From positions 5,420,001 through 5,484,000 of the forward strand of contig NZ_FMHT01000003.1 of the NCBI RefSeq assembly GCF_900091585.1: a stretch of DNA of 64,000 nucleotides. Direction: 5' to 3'. The stretch is from Micromonospora nigra (GTDB taxonomy: Bacteria > Actinomycetota > Actinomycetes > Mycobacteriales > Micromonosporaceae). The position numbers and the translations under genes are program-made. This document shows positions 39,945 to 47,861 of the stretch, one piece after another. The notes beneath the pieces were generated by a model. The model ran no database searches and was not told where the DNA came from. It saw only the letters and a list, made by a program, of their open reading frames with translations. Numbering within the stretch: the stretch's first letter is position 1; every line of letters starts with the position of its first letter.

Positions 39945-40412
39945 TCAGACCGCGCAGAACAGCGCGGCGATGAACAGCCACCCGACATGCCACGACTGAT
40001 CGAGGGCGTACGCGCCGGTGCCCAAGCTCGGGTTGTCGTCGCGGCCGGGCCGGGGCGTGCCGAGGCGGTAGAACGCGGCGCTGCCGGTCCGCTCGGCGAT
40101 CCATCGCAGCGGGGTGCGCCGGTCGGCGATGTAGTGGGTGACGGCGGAGATACCGAGTCCGACCGCCACGCCCCAGGGGTCGAGGCGTAGACCGGTGCCG
40201 GCGATCAGGAACACCAACGCCAGCACCGCCGTCCCGGTGTAGGTGGCGACGTGCGCCGCACAGGCGAGGCGACCGGCCCAACCGGGCTGGCCCTTGCAGT
40301 CGGCTTGGTGCTGGGTCTGAATCCAGTGATCGGCCACCTGATGGGCGGCGTAGAGGGCAACGAACACAGCGGCGAAGGTCGCGGCGTGCGCGCTGGTCGG
40401 GTCTGCGAGCAT
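39945..40412 (-). CDS. DUF3307-like membrane protein of the AICE
   Basis: A 155-residue protein with about four membrane helices (FAAVFVALYAAHQVADHWIQTQHQ, VATYTGTAVLALVFLIAG, then VGLGISAVTHYIADRR). The early His-x-x-x-Asp-x-x and later THY-x-x-DRR pattern fits DUF3307-like proteins seen in such elements. ATG 40412 has GGGAGAG before it. Role unknown; spreading or entry functions are possible. Confidence 0.7.
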   Translation of the reverse strand: MLADPTSAHAATFAAVFVALYAAHQVADHWIQTQHQADCKGQPGWAGRLACAAHVATYTGTAVLALVFLIAGTGLRLDPWGVAVGLGISAVTHYIADRRTPLRWIAERTGSAAFYRLGTPRPGRDDNPSLGTGAYALDQSWHVGWLFIAALFCAV

Positions 40413-40503
40413 GGGTGTCTCTCCCAAGGTCCGTGAGGGTTGAGGGGTGAGGCCGGCGGCACGGCATCGGTTTCCAGGCCAGGGGCCGTGCCGCCGGGCG
40501 GGG

Positions 40504-41379
40504 CTAGTCGTGCGAGCGAACGAGGTGCGCCAGCGCCGCGCCCATGCCGAGCACCGCCACCGGCAGGCACGCAACGGCGGTGGTGATCCACCACGGGGCC
40601 ACCTGTACTCCGGCGGCGACCAACAGGTGATACGCGACTTGGCCGAGCGCGCCGACCAGCAGCGACGCGATTGCCGACCATTTGGCGAAGCTGCGGGCGC
40701 GGGCGGGTACGCGGCCGGACAGCCACACGTAGAGGGCATACGCGCCGTAGGTTTCGACGCCGATGGGCAGGGTGATCGCGGTGTTGATGGCGAACCCGTC
40801 GGCGATACCGGGTAGCGGGTGCACCACCCCGAATCCGGTGAGTCCGCCGAGTCCGACCCACCCGGACCAGATCGCCACGAACGCCGGAAGCGCCAGCAGG
40901 ATCACCGGCCACACCACCGCCGGGCGGGCCGGCTTGCCGGTGGCGGGTGGGGTGGGCGTGTCCGGGTGACCGACCGTGCCGACCTCGGCCAGCGGCACGG
41001 CCGGCGGGATGATCGGCGGCTCGGCGGGCGGCGGCGTGTGCTCGGGCACGTCCGGCACCGGGGTCGGGTCCGGGCCGATCGGCTCGGCGTAGTCCAACCT
41101 CGGCGTAGCCGGCGCGTCGGTGGCGGTCTGTGGTGCCAGCAGGGCACCCCGGACGGCCATCGCGGAGCGAAGGGTGTCGGTGCGGGTCCGCTCGGCGTGC
41201 TCGGACTTGAGGCGGGCCAACAGCTCATCGGCCTTCGGGGCACCGATGCGGAACTCCCGCATCAACCGGTTACGCGACGGGAACTCCTGCCCGTCCGGCA
41301 GGTCCAGCGCGCGGGCGGCCGGCAACAGCGTTTCGACGGGTTGCGGGTAGCGGGTGCCGTTGATAGTGGGGGCGGTCAT
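40504..41379 (-). CDS. HTH plus four-helix membrane protein (Spd-like)
   Basis: A 291-residue protein. Residues about 30-70 (PSRNRLMREFRIGAPKADELLARLKSEH) look like a winged-helix DNA-binding segment. A Pro-rich linker follows (100-150), then about four membrane helices (VVWPVILLALPAFVAIWSGWVGLGG ... LPVAVLGMGAALAHLV). Proteins of this type accompany the translocase in AICEs. ATG 41379 has GGAGGAAG before it and overlaps the next gene by ATGA. DNA binding is predicted from pattern only. Confidence 0.7.
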   Translation of the reverse strand: MTAPTINGTRYPQPVETLLPAARALDLPDGQEFPSRNRLMREFRIGAPKADELLARLKSEHAERTRTDTLRSAMAVRGALLAPQTATDAPATPRLDYAEPIGPDPTPVPDVPEHTPPPAEPPIIPPAVPLAEVGTVGHPDTPTPPATGKPARPAVVWPVILLALPAFVAIWSGWVGLGGLTGFGVVHPLPGIADGFAINTAITLPIGVETYGAYALYVWLSGRVPARARSFAKWSAIASLLVGALGQVAYHLLVAAGVQVAPWWITTAVACLPVAVLGMGAALAHLVRSHD

Positions 41380-41750
41380 GCTGCTTCCTCCATCGGGTAG
41401 GCGCAGTCGACGCACTCGCCGAGCGAGCGCGGGATGCAGTAGGGCCGGACAACCCGGCAGGTCGGGCAGGTACGGCGGGCCGTCAACGCGGCGTCGATCG
41501 CGCGGAGCTGGGCGGGGGTGGCGGTGCGCTTCGGCCGGGCCAGGTCGACCCGGTACAGGTACGCGGTCCGGGTACCGCCCACGCCGCGCCAAAGGATCTG
41601 CGCGGCGATGGGCTGGCCACCGGGTCGGAGACCGGCGGCGCGGAGTTGACGGCGGGTGGCGTAGCCGGCGGGAGCGCCGCGCCACCAATACGTGGGGATG
41701 CCGTACTTCGTGCCGTCCGGGTCGTAGTAGGCGGCACGGATGCGCGACAT
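41376..41750 (-). CDS. RRQRL-motif zinc-binding-type protein
   Basis: A 124-residue protein with YATRRQLRAAGLRPGGQPIAAQILW, the RRQ(R)L-motif segment typical of a small family in actinomycete elements. A C-terminal zinc-ribbon follows (RRTCPTCRVVRPYCIPRSLGECVDCAYP, with Cys-x-x-Cys twice). Starts at ATG 41750, overlapping the previous gene (ATGA). Function unknown. Confidence 0.8.
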   Translation of the reverse strand: MSRIRAAYYDPDGTKYGIPTYWWRGAPAGYATRRQLRAAGLRPGGQPIAAQILWRGVGGTRTAYLYRVDLARPKRTATPAQLRAIDAALTARRTCPTCRVVRPYCIPRSLGECVDCAYPMEEAA

Positions 41751-41992
41751 CAGGCCGCGCGCTGCGGGTCGGTGGTGCGGGTCGCCACCTCGGCGGCGGC
41801 GCGGGTGACGCGGGCCTCGGCCCGGCGCAACCTGCGCCAGTCCAGGGCGGTCGGTCCGCCGTGGTTCTCGGCGTAGATCAGCGTGATTTCGGCGTCGAGC
41901 ACGTCCAGGTCGGCGGCGATCAGCGGCCATTCGTTGTCGATCGCGGCCAGGTCGGCGGCGGTCGGCTCAGCGGTGGGGAGGTTGGTGATCAC
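41750..41992 (-). CDS. Small DUF6284-like AICE protein
   Basis: An 80-residue predicted all-helical protein (EPTAADLAAIDNEWPLIAADLDVLDAEITLI ... LDWRRLRRAEARVTRAAAEVA). It resembles a family I recall as DUF6284. GTG 41992 has GGAAGGAA before it and overlaps the stop of the upstream 56-residue gene (GTGA). Function unknown. Confidence 0.7.
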   Translation of the reverse strand: MITNLPTAEPTAADLAAIDNEWPLIAADLDVLDAEITLIYAENHGGPTALDWRRLRRAEARVTRAAAEVATRTTDPQRAA

Positions 41993-42159
41993 TTCGATCG
42001 GTTCCTTCCAGAACGGCGGGAGCGCACGGTCGGCGGGCAGGACCGGCAGTGACGCTCATCGGGTGCCAGCGGGGCGAGCCGCCCGCACCGGTTGCAGGTA
42101 CGCCACACGGCGCTGTTCTTGGTGGTCACTCGAACGGCAGCGAAGACGCTCACGGGCAT
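41989..42159 (-). CDS. 56-residue zinc-ribbon protein, first gene of the AICE operon
   Basis: A short open frame with ATG 42159, preceded by an excellent GGAGGTGA. Its product is 56 residues: MPVSVFAAVRVTTKNSAVWR, then CNRCGRLAPLAPDERHCRSC and a basic end. Two Cys-x-x-Cys pairs 14 residues apart predict a zinc ribbon. Its stop overlaps the next gene's GTG start. It is the most upstream gene of the long minus-strand series, so it probably sits right after the operon promoter. Confidence 0.72.
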   Translation of the reverse strand: MPVSVFAAVRVTTKNSAVWRTCNRCGRLAPLAPDERHCRSCPPTVRSRRSGRNRSK

Positions 42160-42203
42160 GACGGCTCACCTCCACAAGGCAGGGATCAAGACGGGAAAGC
42201 CGA

Positions 42204-42241
42204 GGTGAGGTACCGCGCTGGATCAGCGCAGGTACCTCACC
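42204..42241. promoter_or_regulatory. 11-bp inverted repeat upstream of the AICE operon
   Basis: GGTGAGGTACC (42204-42214) and GGTACCTCACC (42231-42241) are perfect complements; the spacer adds a GCGCT/AGCGC inner stem. It lies 45 bases before the first gene of the minus-strand operon. Operator for the element's regulator, or a hairpin in the leader, are the alternatives. Confidence 0.55.
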
Positions 42242-42424
42242 CCGCAGGTACGAAGAGGCAGAAGGCGTTCCGCGCGCCAAGACCCGACCCGCTCGGCCCG
42301 CTCGCCCTGGATCTACAGGGGTCGGCCACCGTGTGGCTCAAGGCGGGAATACCGCAAGCCAGATCAAACGCGGCGCTTCTGCTCTGAAGTTCTCAATGAA
42401 CGACCGCACAGCGGGACGTAGGCG

Positions 42425-42516
42425 CGCAGTGCTGTTACGCACTGCCTTCCCCGGACCCCAACTGACGGAATACAACGTGGCGTTGTATTCGTGACGCTAC
42501 AGCGCCACGTTGTATT
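42425..42516. promoter_or_regulatory. Operator-like repeats upstream of the AICE HTH gene
   Basis: AATACAAC and GTTGTATT form a palindrome at 42469-42489. AATACAACGTGGCG (42469-42482) recurs inverted as CGCCACGTTGTATT (42503-42516). Upstream, GCAGTG and CACTGC flank a short spacer near 42426-42444. Such clustered palindromes between divergent transcription units are typical operators. Between 42242 and 42425 no gene is seen. Confidence 0.65.
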
Positions 42517-42550
42517 CGCGCAAGCGCCTGTACCGCGTAGGCTTGTACTG

Positions 42551-42772
42551 ATGACTGACGCTGACCTGCCCGCCGACTGGTGGACGACGGACCACGTACG
42601 CACCTACCTCGCCTCGGTAGGTGCCCCGATCAGCCGCGCAACCTGGGCTTCTTACGTCTCACGCGGTCAGGCACCCGCGCCTGACCGGATGTTCGGCCGG
42701 TCCCCGGCCTGGCAGCCCGACACCATCCGGAAGTGGCAGGCCGAGAGGCCGCGTCGAGGCACCACCGGCTAG
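42551..42772 (+). CDS. Small HTH protein (possible second excisionase/regulator)
   Basis: A 73-residue protein: WWTTDHVRTYLASVGAPISRATWASYVSRGQAPAPDRMFGRSPAWQPDTIRKWQAERPRRG. This is the pattern of MerR/excisionase-type winged helix proteins, with a final recognition-like helix. ATG 42551 has no obvious Shine-Dalgarno sequence, so the mRNA may be leaderless. It lies just downstream of palindromes and likely binds them or the element ends. Confidence 0.75.
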   Translation: MTDADLPADWWTTDHVRTYLASVGAPISRATWASYVSRGQAPAPDRMFGRSPAWQPDTIRKWQAERPRRGTTG

Positions 42773-42900
42773 GTCGGATCATCTGGTGCCTCCTGTCCTT
42801 GGTTCCTGTCTGCGGCGGCGCGTTGCTCGCCTGCCAATGAGACTGCCCGGCCGGCGGCGATCCGGGCAGGTACCACGCACGGACACGAAGGACACGGCCC

Positions 42901-44067
42901 ATGTCCACTGAGGTCCCTCGGCAGTACAAGCCGAACCTTGTGCTGGTCAACCGTCGTAAGGCGGCCGGTTGGGAGTCGCGTAAGCGCGCCGCGCGAGAGC
43001 TGCACCGCGTCGGCCACCAGCGCGGCATCCGCGAGACGCCCACGGTTGAGGCCATCGAAAAAACGATGTACCGCCACGAGACCGGGCGCGTAGCGGTCAC
43101 CGACCCGATCTACCGGCAGCTCTACTGCCTGGCGTACGACGCAAAGCCCCACGACCTGTTCGGCGAGCTGACCAGTGGCGCTGAGGACCGGCCGCATTTC
43201 TCGGCGCGATCCCACAAGTTCGTAACGGCGTTCGTCGGCGCTGGCGGCGCTGCGCGACTGCGGGAGGTCGCAGGCTGCGCGGCAGCCGTGGGGGAGTGGC
43301 ATACCTGCTACTCAGCACCCGTCGAGCACCCGGAAGGCGACTGCACCCTCTACGTCTGGCCGTGCGGGTCAGTGGTTTTCCACCTGGTCGAGCCTGTGCA
43401 GTTGTCCACGATCGCGGCGCTAGCCGTGTGGCGGGTCGCCTCCTATGGCGACAACATCAAATGGGCTATCGACTACCTCGCGCCCACTGCGCCGGTCGAG
43501 GATGAGTCTGCGGTGTACGTCCTTGGTGCCCACTGGGTTGTAGAGCCAGCGTGGCCGGCAGAGTTTCTAGGAACCGCGCTACGCATCATGTCGACGCCGA
43601 AGGTGTTGCTGCACCGCGATCGCCCGATGGATGACGAACACTTGGCGCATGCCGAACTGGTCGAGCAGTCGTTGATAGCCGAATCGTACGATCACACGGG
43701 CATCGAATCATTCGGCGTTCCGGGGATCTCTGTGGGCTACGCCTCATGGTCCGGAGTCGTGTACCACCCGATCTCTGCCGAGCGCTCCCTAACGGAGCCT
43801 GAGATAATCTCGTGCGAGCTTGCAATCCAGTCCATGTGGGCGTATGGCGACGCGATCGCGCGTCAGATAGAGCAGGGGCGAGATCCACGGGTGCCGCCGG
43901 AATATGGATGGCGCTACCTTCGGGGAGTGCGCTCCCGACTCACTGTTTCCCGCCTACGGGAGACCGGACAGCATCAGGCAATGCGCCGAGCAATCTTAAG
44001 GACATGTGACCTAATGCCAGCCCTAGATCAAGCCATCGAAACCCTCCGTGATACGGATCGAGGTTAA
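42901..44067 (+). CDS. XRE-like regulator of AICE type
   Basis: A 388-residue protein. The N-terminal 90 residues (NLVLVNRRKAAGWESRKRAARELHRVG ... TVEAIEKTMYRHETGRVAVTDPIYRQLYCLAY) match the DNA-binding region of XRE-like regulators in actinomycete mobile elements. The rest is a large C-terminal domain of unknown role. ATG 42901 has GAAGGA upstream. It is followed within a few bases by the cysteine hydrolase; such pairs are thought to control element maintenance or transfer, by analogy with XRE-NUDIX pairs. Confidence 0.75.
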   Translation: MSTEVPRQYKPNLVLVNRRKAAGWESRKRAARELHRVGHQRGIRETPTVEAIEKTMYRHETGRVAVTDPIYRQLYCLAYDAKPHDLFGELTSGAEDRPHFSARSHKFVTAFVGAGGAARLREVAGCAAAVGEWHTCYSAPVEHPEGDCTLYVWPCGSVVFHLVEPVQLSTIAALAVWRVASYGDNIKWAIDYLAPTAPVEDESAVYVLGAHWVVEPAWPAEFLGTALRIMSTPKVLLHRDRPMDDEHLAHAELVEQSLIAESYDHTGIESFGVPGISVGYASWSGVVYHPISAERSLTEPEIISCELAIQSMWAYGDAIARQIEQGRDPRVPPEYGWRYLRGVRSRLTVSRLRETGQHQAMRRAILRTCDLMPALDQAIETLRDTDRG

Positions 44068-44071
44068 GTCA

Positions 44072-44623
44072 ATGACATCGGGTCGCCCTGTGCTTGTCGT
44101 GACCGACATGCAGAACGGCTTCGTGCGAGAGCAGTCCGCACACATCGTTCCCGTCGTTGTCGACCTGGTCCGCCGCTGGCAGGCAGCCGGCGGCGACACG
44201 CTTTTCACCCGATACCTGAACTACCCGGGCAGTCCGTTTGAGCGCTTCTTTGGCTGGCAACGGCTCCAGTCTTCCCCTGATACTGATCTCGTGTCTGAGT
44301 TGTGTCCGTATGTGGATCGGGGCGTGGTACTTGACAAGAGGATCTATAGCCCGTTCACCCCAGAGGGGGTAGGGCTATTCAGGCAGCATGATTGGGAAGA
44401 GCTCTACTTTTGCGGCATCGCCACCGAAAGCTGCGTCTTGAAAGGTGCCGTGGACGCATTCGAGCAGGGCCTCACGCCGTGGCTAATTGCGGATGCGTCA
44501 GCGAGCCACGCCGGCACTGATGCTCACGAGGCGGGACTGCTCGTCGCGCGGCGGTTCATTGGGCCGAGACAGGTTATCCGGCTCGTCGACATCCCGACCG
44601 CGCTTACTGCCTCGAAATGCTAG
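44072..44623 (+). CDS. Isochorismatase-like cysteine hydrolase
   Basis: A 183-residue cysteine hydrolase. The catalytic triad is visible: Asp in VVTDMQNGF, Lys in VLDKRIYSPF, and Cys in CGIATESCVLKGA. ATG 44072 has GAGG before it; GTG 44048 would overlap the upstream gene. It starts 4 bases after the XRE-like gene stop, so the two are coupled. Family members cleave small amides or nicotinamide-like molecules; the substrate is unknown. In pSAM2-type elements a NUDIX hydrolase (Pif) prevents redundant transfer, and this gene may fill a similar place. Confidence 0.85.
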   Translation: MTSGRPVLVVTDMQNGFVREQSAHIVPVVVDLVRRWQAAGGDTLFTRYLNYPGSPFERFFGWQRLQSSPDTDLVSELCPYVDRGVVLDKRIYSPFTPEGVGLFRQHDWEELYFCGIATESCVLKGAVDAFEQGLTPWLIADASASHAGTDAHEAGLLVARRFIGPRQVIRLVDIPTALTASKC

Positions 44624-45435
44624 GACGCCGGTGGATTCCAGGCTTCCATCCCTGCTTCACGGAGTCGGCCGGATATGTAATTCACTACAAGTGAGTGCAT
44701 CTCGTCGGTAAGGAAGGCGGGGGTAGGTTGGGCCGGTGGCCAAGTCCATCCATCGTGCCGGGTGCTCACGGGGTTGCCGCAGATTCGCGGTATGTTCAGG
44801 ACCGCTAGTAGGTCGTCCATTTTCTCGTTGCTGGAGTGAATCGAAAGCATATGTACCTGATAAAAGAGGATCGACGTCAGACGCCACTCGTCCTCAACGA
44901 TAGAACGGTAGGGGCCTCTGTCTGTCAAGCCAATTGGTGTTGACCTGGTCTTTACGAATGGGTTGGCGATGACCGGGTACATCCAGAAGTGAAAGCGTGC
45001 GGGTACCTTCCCTTGCTGCAAATCAATGTACTGGTCTTCGCGGCTAGTTTGGTTTGCTTTCAGTGTTGTTTCGACAACGAAAGCCGTTTTAGCGGCCCAT
45101 CTTGTAATGGTCGCCAGGTCCTCTGGCGTCAGATTGCGGTCCTCGCCCTTAGCAAGAGCCAGAACCAGGTTTCCGGCCTCCTGTTCTAAGTCGTTCATCC
45201 AGCCGTTATTGCACCGACCGCAGAAAGCCTTTACTGTCTGCTCGAAGCCGACTTTGCGATAAGATCTCGAATCATGTACAGCTTGGCCTGAATCATCTCG
45301 TTGCCACCCCCACTCGTGAATGTTGTGGGTTGACTTGCCGAAATGATTCTTCCAGCTTTGTCGAAAAATGTGTTCTTTTGTCAATGGTCTATTGGCGTTG
45401 CAGAACGTGCACTTTGCGACTCCAGCTTTTGCCAT
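44620..45435 (-). CDS. HNH-endonuclease-like protein (AICE cargo)
   Basis: A 271-residue protein with a zinc-like start (KCTFCNANRPLTKEHIFRQSW) and a second Cys pair (AFCGRCNNGWMNDLEQEAGNLV). This C-x2-C ... KEHI(F) ... CxxCNN pattern is that of HNH-like nucleases. ATG 45435 follows GAAAGGA. GC content is visibly lower than in neighbouring genes, and codons such as ATT, AAT and TTG are common, a sign of separate acquisition. It overlaps the convergent hydrolase gene by 4 bases. A defence function is possible but unproven. Confidence 0.7.
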   Translation of the reverse strand: MAKAGVAKCTFCNANRPLTKEHIFRQSWKNHFGKSTHNIHEWGWQRDDSGQAVHDSRSYRKVGFEQTVKAFCGRCNNGWMNDLEQEAGNLVLALAKGEDRNLTPEDLATITRWAAKTAFVVETTLKANQTSREDQYIDLQQGKVPARFHFWMYPVIANPFVKTRSTPIGLTDRGPYRSIVEDEWRLTSILFYQVHMLSIHSSNEKMDDLLAVLNIPRICGNPVSTRHDGWTWPPAQPTPAFLTDEMHSLVVNYISGRLREAGMEAWNPPAS

Positions 45436-45576
45436 ACTGAATCCTTTCGTTGGGAGCCCCGGCAATGCTTAGGGTCACAGGATCGGAAAATCTCGGGGCT
45501 CTGCCTCGAACCCCGACCCTCCTCAGACATGCCGTCACGGATCCCCTCGCCGGGCACCACGGACGAGGAGATTCGA

Positions 45577-46212
45577 TTAGCTTCCCGTCTCAGCCGCTTT
45601 CGCCGCCCGCAACTCCCGAGCGCGCTGAACCCTGGCGACAGATTGGAAGATCTCTTCGAGAACCTCACCCATAAGCGTCAGGATCAGGCTTGATTCCTCG
45701 GCTTGGACGGGCGTAATGAAATCGCCATGAGCCATGTCATTGCCGAGGTGGCGAACTTCGTGAGCCCCATCCCTCACATGTTCTCGGATTAGCCGCTGGT
45801 CAAACATTTCATCGATCTTCTTGAGGAGGGGGCCGCTCGTGATGCCCTTCTCCTTGGCCGTAGCCTCGATGACAGACCTAGCCAGTAGGACAGCCGCCCG
45901 ATACGCCTCGATGCTGTGGCACCTGTAAGCCTCATCCGCCGTCTCGGCGATGTGGCTAGGAACGTCGGGGAACTCCTTCCCGTCGACCCGGTCGACCCAT
46001 AGGCGGAAGATGTTCTTGCCGGCCTGGTCTGTGAGGCCAGCGACCGGCCGTCCGCAGGCGACACACACCAACGCCGCGTGGTAGCGCGTCGTGCCCTGCC
46101 ATCCCCAGTCTGAGCCGCCAATCCAGACGACTTCAAAGAGGGAGCGGGCTCGACATCGAGGACAGGTATCGGTCAGCACGCCGGGCAGGCTACTTGACCG
46201 GTGTGACGCCAT
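45577..46212 (-). CDS. DUF4145 domain protein (AICE cargo)
   Basis: A 211-residue protein. The N-terminus has two Cys-x-x-Cys pairs (DTCPRCRARSLFEVVW, LVCVACGRPVAG), a zinc-ribbon. Residues about 90-195 match DUF4145 (EAYRCHSIEAYRAAVLLARSVIEATAKEKG ... LIREHVRDGAHEVRHLGNDMAHGD). DUF4145 occurs in restriction and other defence contexts. It lies next to the HNH-like gene, 141 bases away on the same strand. No good ribosome site precedes ATG 46212, so the start is uncertain. Confidence 0.8.
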   Translation of the reverse strand: MASHRSSSLPGVLTDTCPRCRARSLFEVVWIGGSDWGWQGTTRYHAALVCVACGRPVAGLTDQAGKNIFRLWVDRVDGKEFPDVPSHIAETADEAYRCHSIEAYRAAVLLARSVIEATAKEKGITSGPLLKKIDEMFDQRLIREHVRDGAHEVRHLGNDMAHGDFITPVQAEESSLILTLMGEVLEEIFQSVARVQRARELRAAKAAETGS

Positions 46213-46275
46213 GCTAGCGAGATGATCGCAGCCGATGCGATGGTCCGCATCTAGTCCGCGGTCATCGGGCCTACC

Positions 46276-46293
46276 GGGGACCAGGTGGGGACC
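46276..46293 (+). promoter_or_regulatory. Candidate integrase arm-type site, right
   Basis: GGGGACCAGGTGGGGACC differs from the left-hand site (31866-31883) in only two central bases. It ends 97 bases before attR, mirroring the 98 bases between attL and the left site. The equal spacing supports arm-site function. Confidence 0.5.
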
Positions 46294-46389
46294 ACACGGC
46301 CTGCGCGATGGTGCGCGGCACGATGTCGACCGAACGGCCTGATCTTGGGGATAGCGTGCGTGACGTGCGTGGACGTGTGGCGAAGCGTC

Positions 46390-46434
46390 CTGGGGGTCAA
46401 GGGGTCGTCGGTTCGAATCCGGCCGTCCCGACAG
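46390..46434 (+). repeat. attR, 45-bp direct repeat
   Basis: Identical to 31724-31768, this is the displaced native 3' part of tRNA-Pro (anticodon loop, T-arm, acceptor strand). Upstream sequence lacks a tRNA 5' half, so it is not a gene. Confidence 0.95.
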
Positions 46435-46437
46435 ACG

Positions 46438-46474
46438 AAAGCCCTGACCAGCAGAAACTCTGGTCAGGGCTTTT
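46438..46474 (+). terminator. Original tRNA-Pro terminator
   Basis: GCCCTGACCAG (46441-46451) pairs with CTGGTCAGGGC (46460-46470), followed by TTTT. It lies just after attR and is presumably the native terminator displaced by integration. Confidence 0.85.
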
Positions 46475-46997
46475 ACTTACTTCTATAAGTCGTGAACCGC
46501 CCCCGAAAGCTGCCGCCTACCCGCCTCCATCGCCGTGCTCAATGGTCCTGAGCAAGACCAGCCCGAGATTGAACGCGTAGGTCAGGCGTTGAACACCTGG
46601 CCAGCAGATCCAAGATCCGTTGACAGCTGCGGTTGTCATGGCGGTGTGGGCTGACGTGCGAGGTCGGGAGCGCCCCGCCGTCGCCGCCGGTGTTCACCGG
46701 GTTGGCCGAGCTGTCAACGCCGCCTCAATCGTTTTCAGGCGGAGCCGACACGAGCGCGCTGGCTGTCTGAGCCGACGTCGGGATGACGAAGGGTGACCCG
46801 AGCCCTCCGCGTCGTCGCGCGGATCGCGGCAGGTGGGCAGCCTACCTACCAACCTTGGGCTTGCCCATGCTTGATGTGCACGGCGCTGGTGGAGGCCCCC
46901 GGTCCGCCGTCTCTTTGCGGCAGACCGTTGCGCGTAACCGATCCGTGCGTCCGATGGGCCGGGTCCGTCGTGGCGGTCGTCGCTCATCTGGCCGGCA
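46475..46997. other. Region without a supported gene
   Basis: About 520 bases follow the displaced tRNA terminator. Only poor frames with weak starts and Arg/Ser-rich or Pro-rich products are seen. I recognise no gene, RNA or clear repeat in it. Confidence 0.5.
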
Positions 46998-47402
46998 TCA
47001 TGCTCGGGACCGGCGGGAGTCGAGCACAGCGACCCTGCGTGAGCCGGCCGTACCTCGGTAGCTGGCGTCGAGTAGCTCGTCGACCTCATCCCAGTCGGTG
47101 TCGTCGGTCAGGTCCACCCCGATCCACCCAGAGGAACCCAGGTAGGCCGGCACGAAGCAGTGGTCTTCCTCCAACAGCGCCGCACGCTCGTCGGGATCAA
47201 CCAGCACGAGCACCGAATGTTCATGCTGCCGATAGACGCCGTCGACTTTGACCGATCCGCCGTAGTAGGCGAAGACCTTGGTGGTGAAGAAGGCGGGACG
47301 CCCGTGCGAGATCTTCTCGGCCGCGTCGGGGAAGGCCAGGGCGAGCGCCCGCAGCCGGCTCAGGATCGGGTCAGCCTCGTCGAACATGATGGGGTGCGGC
47401 AT
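46998..47402 (-). CDS. MmcQ/YjbR family DNA-binding-type protein
   Basis: A 134-residue protein with the YjbR-like pattern (ILSRLRALALAFPDAAEKISHGRPAFFTTKVFAYY ... VLVLVDPDERAALLEEDHCFVPAYLGSSGWIGVDL). The fold is double-stranded-DNA-binding-like (MmcQ/YjbR), but function is generally unknown. ATG 47402 is chosen to match family length; ATG 47387 is possible. Neither has a clear Shine-Dalgarno sequence. Confidence 0.8.
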   Translation of the reverse strand: MPHPIMFDEADPILSRLRALALAFPDAAEKISHGRPAFFTTKVFAYYGGSVKVDGVYRQHEHSVLVLVDPDERAALLEEDHCFVPAYLGSSGWIGVDLTDDTDWDEVDELLDASYRGTAGSRRVAVLDSRRSRA

Positions 47403-47861
47403 ATCAGAAGGTAAGCACACGGTGGACGGTTGTGGCAGCCTGTCAGCGCTCATCTGCGCCAGCCGACACGGTCGACCTGCCTCTCGCGCGGATCGTCGCG
47501 GCAGATCCGGACGGGTTGACCCGTTGCCGTCATCGCGGCGCGCGGATGGTTGTCTCCGTCGAATGCGACAAGTCGTACCCGCTGAACGTGTGTGAGCGGG
47601 CCCACCGTCGGCACGACGATCTGAGCTGTCTGATCGGGAGGTGGGCCGTACGCGCCGGTGGCGATCGCAGGAAGGTGACGGGCCGGGGACCGAGTTCATC
47701 GACGATCCCGATCATTGCACAACAGGATTCTGACACATCAAACGAAGGCGCATCGGCGCACCGGATCCGGCCGGGTATGCGTTTCCAACCGCCTGGGCAA
47801 CAGGCCTGATTGTCCCCTCAACGCCCCGCTCGGACCGCCAGGAACACCATGACCAGGTGCT
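47403..47861. other. Region without a supported gene
   Basis: The 459 bases between the YjbR-like and GAF-ANTAR genes hold only weak frames with no family resemblance. No terminator or promoter stands out. The sequence is moderately lower in GC than the surrounding genes. Confidence 0.45.

Noticed and set aside
46308..46580. Small frames across attR
   Set aside because: They run through the displaced tRNA piece and terminator; no ribosome site.
46694..47089. 131-codon minus-strand frame
   Set aside because: Low-quality composition, no recognised family, overlaps the YjbR-like gene end.
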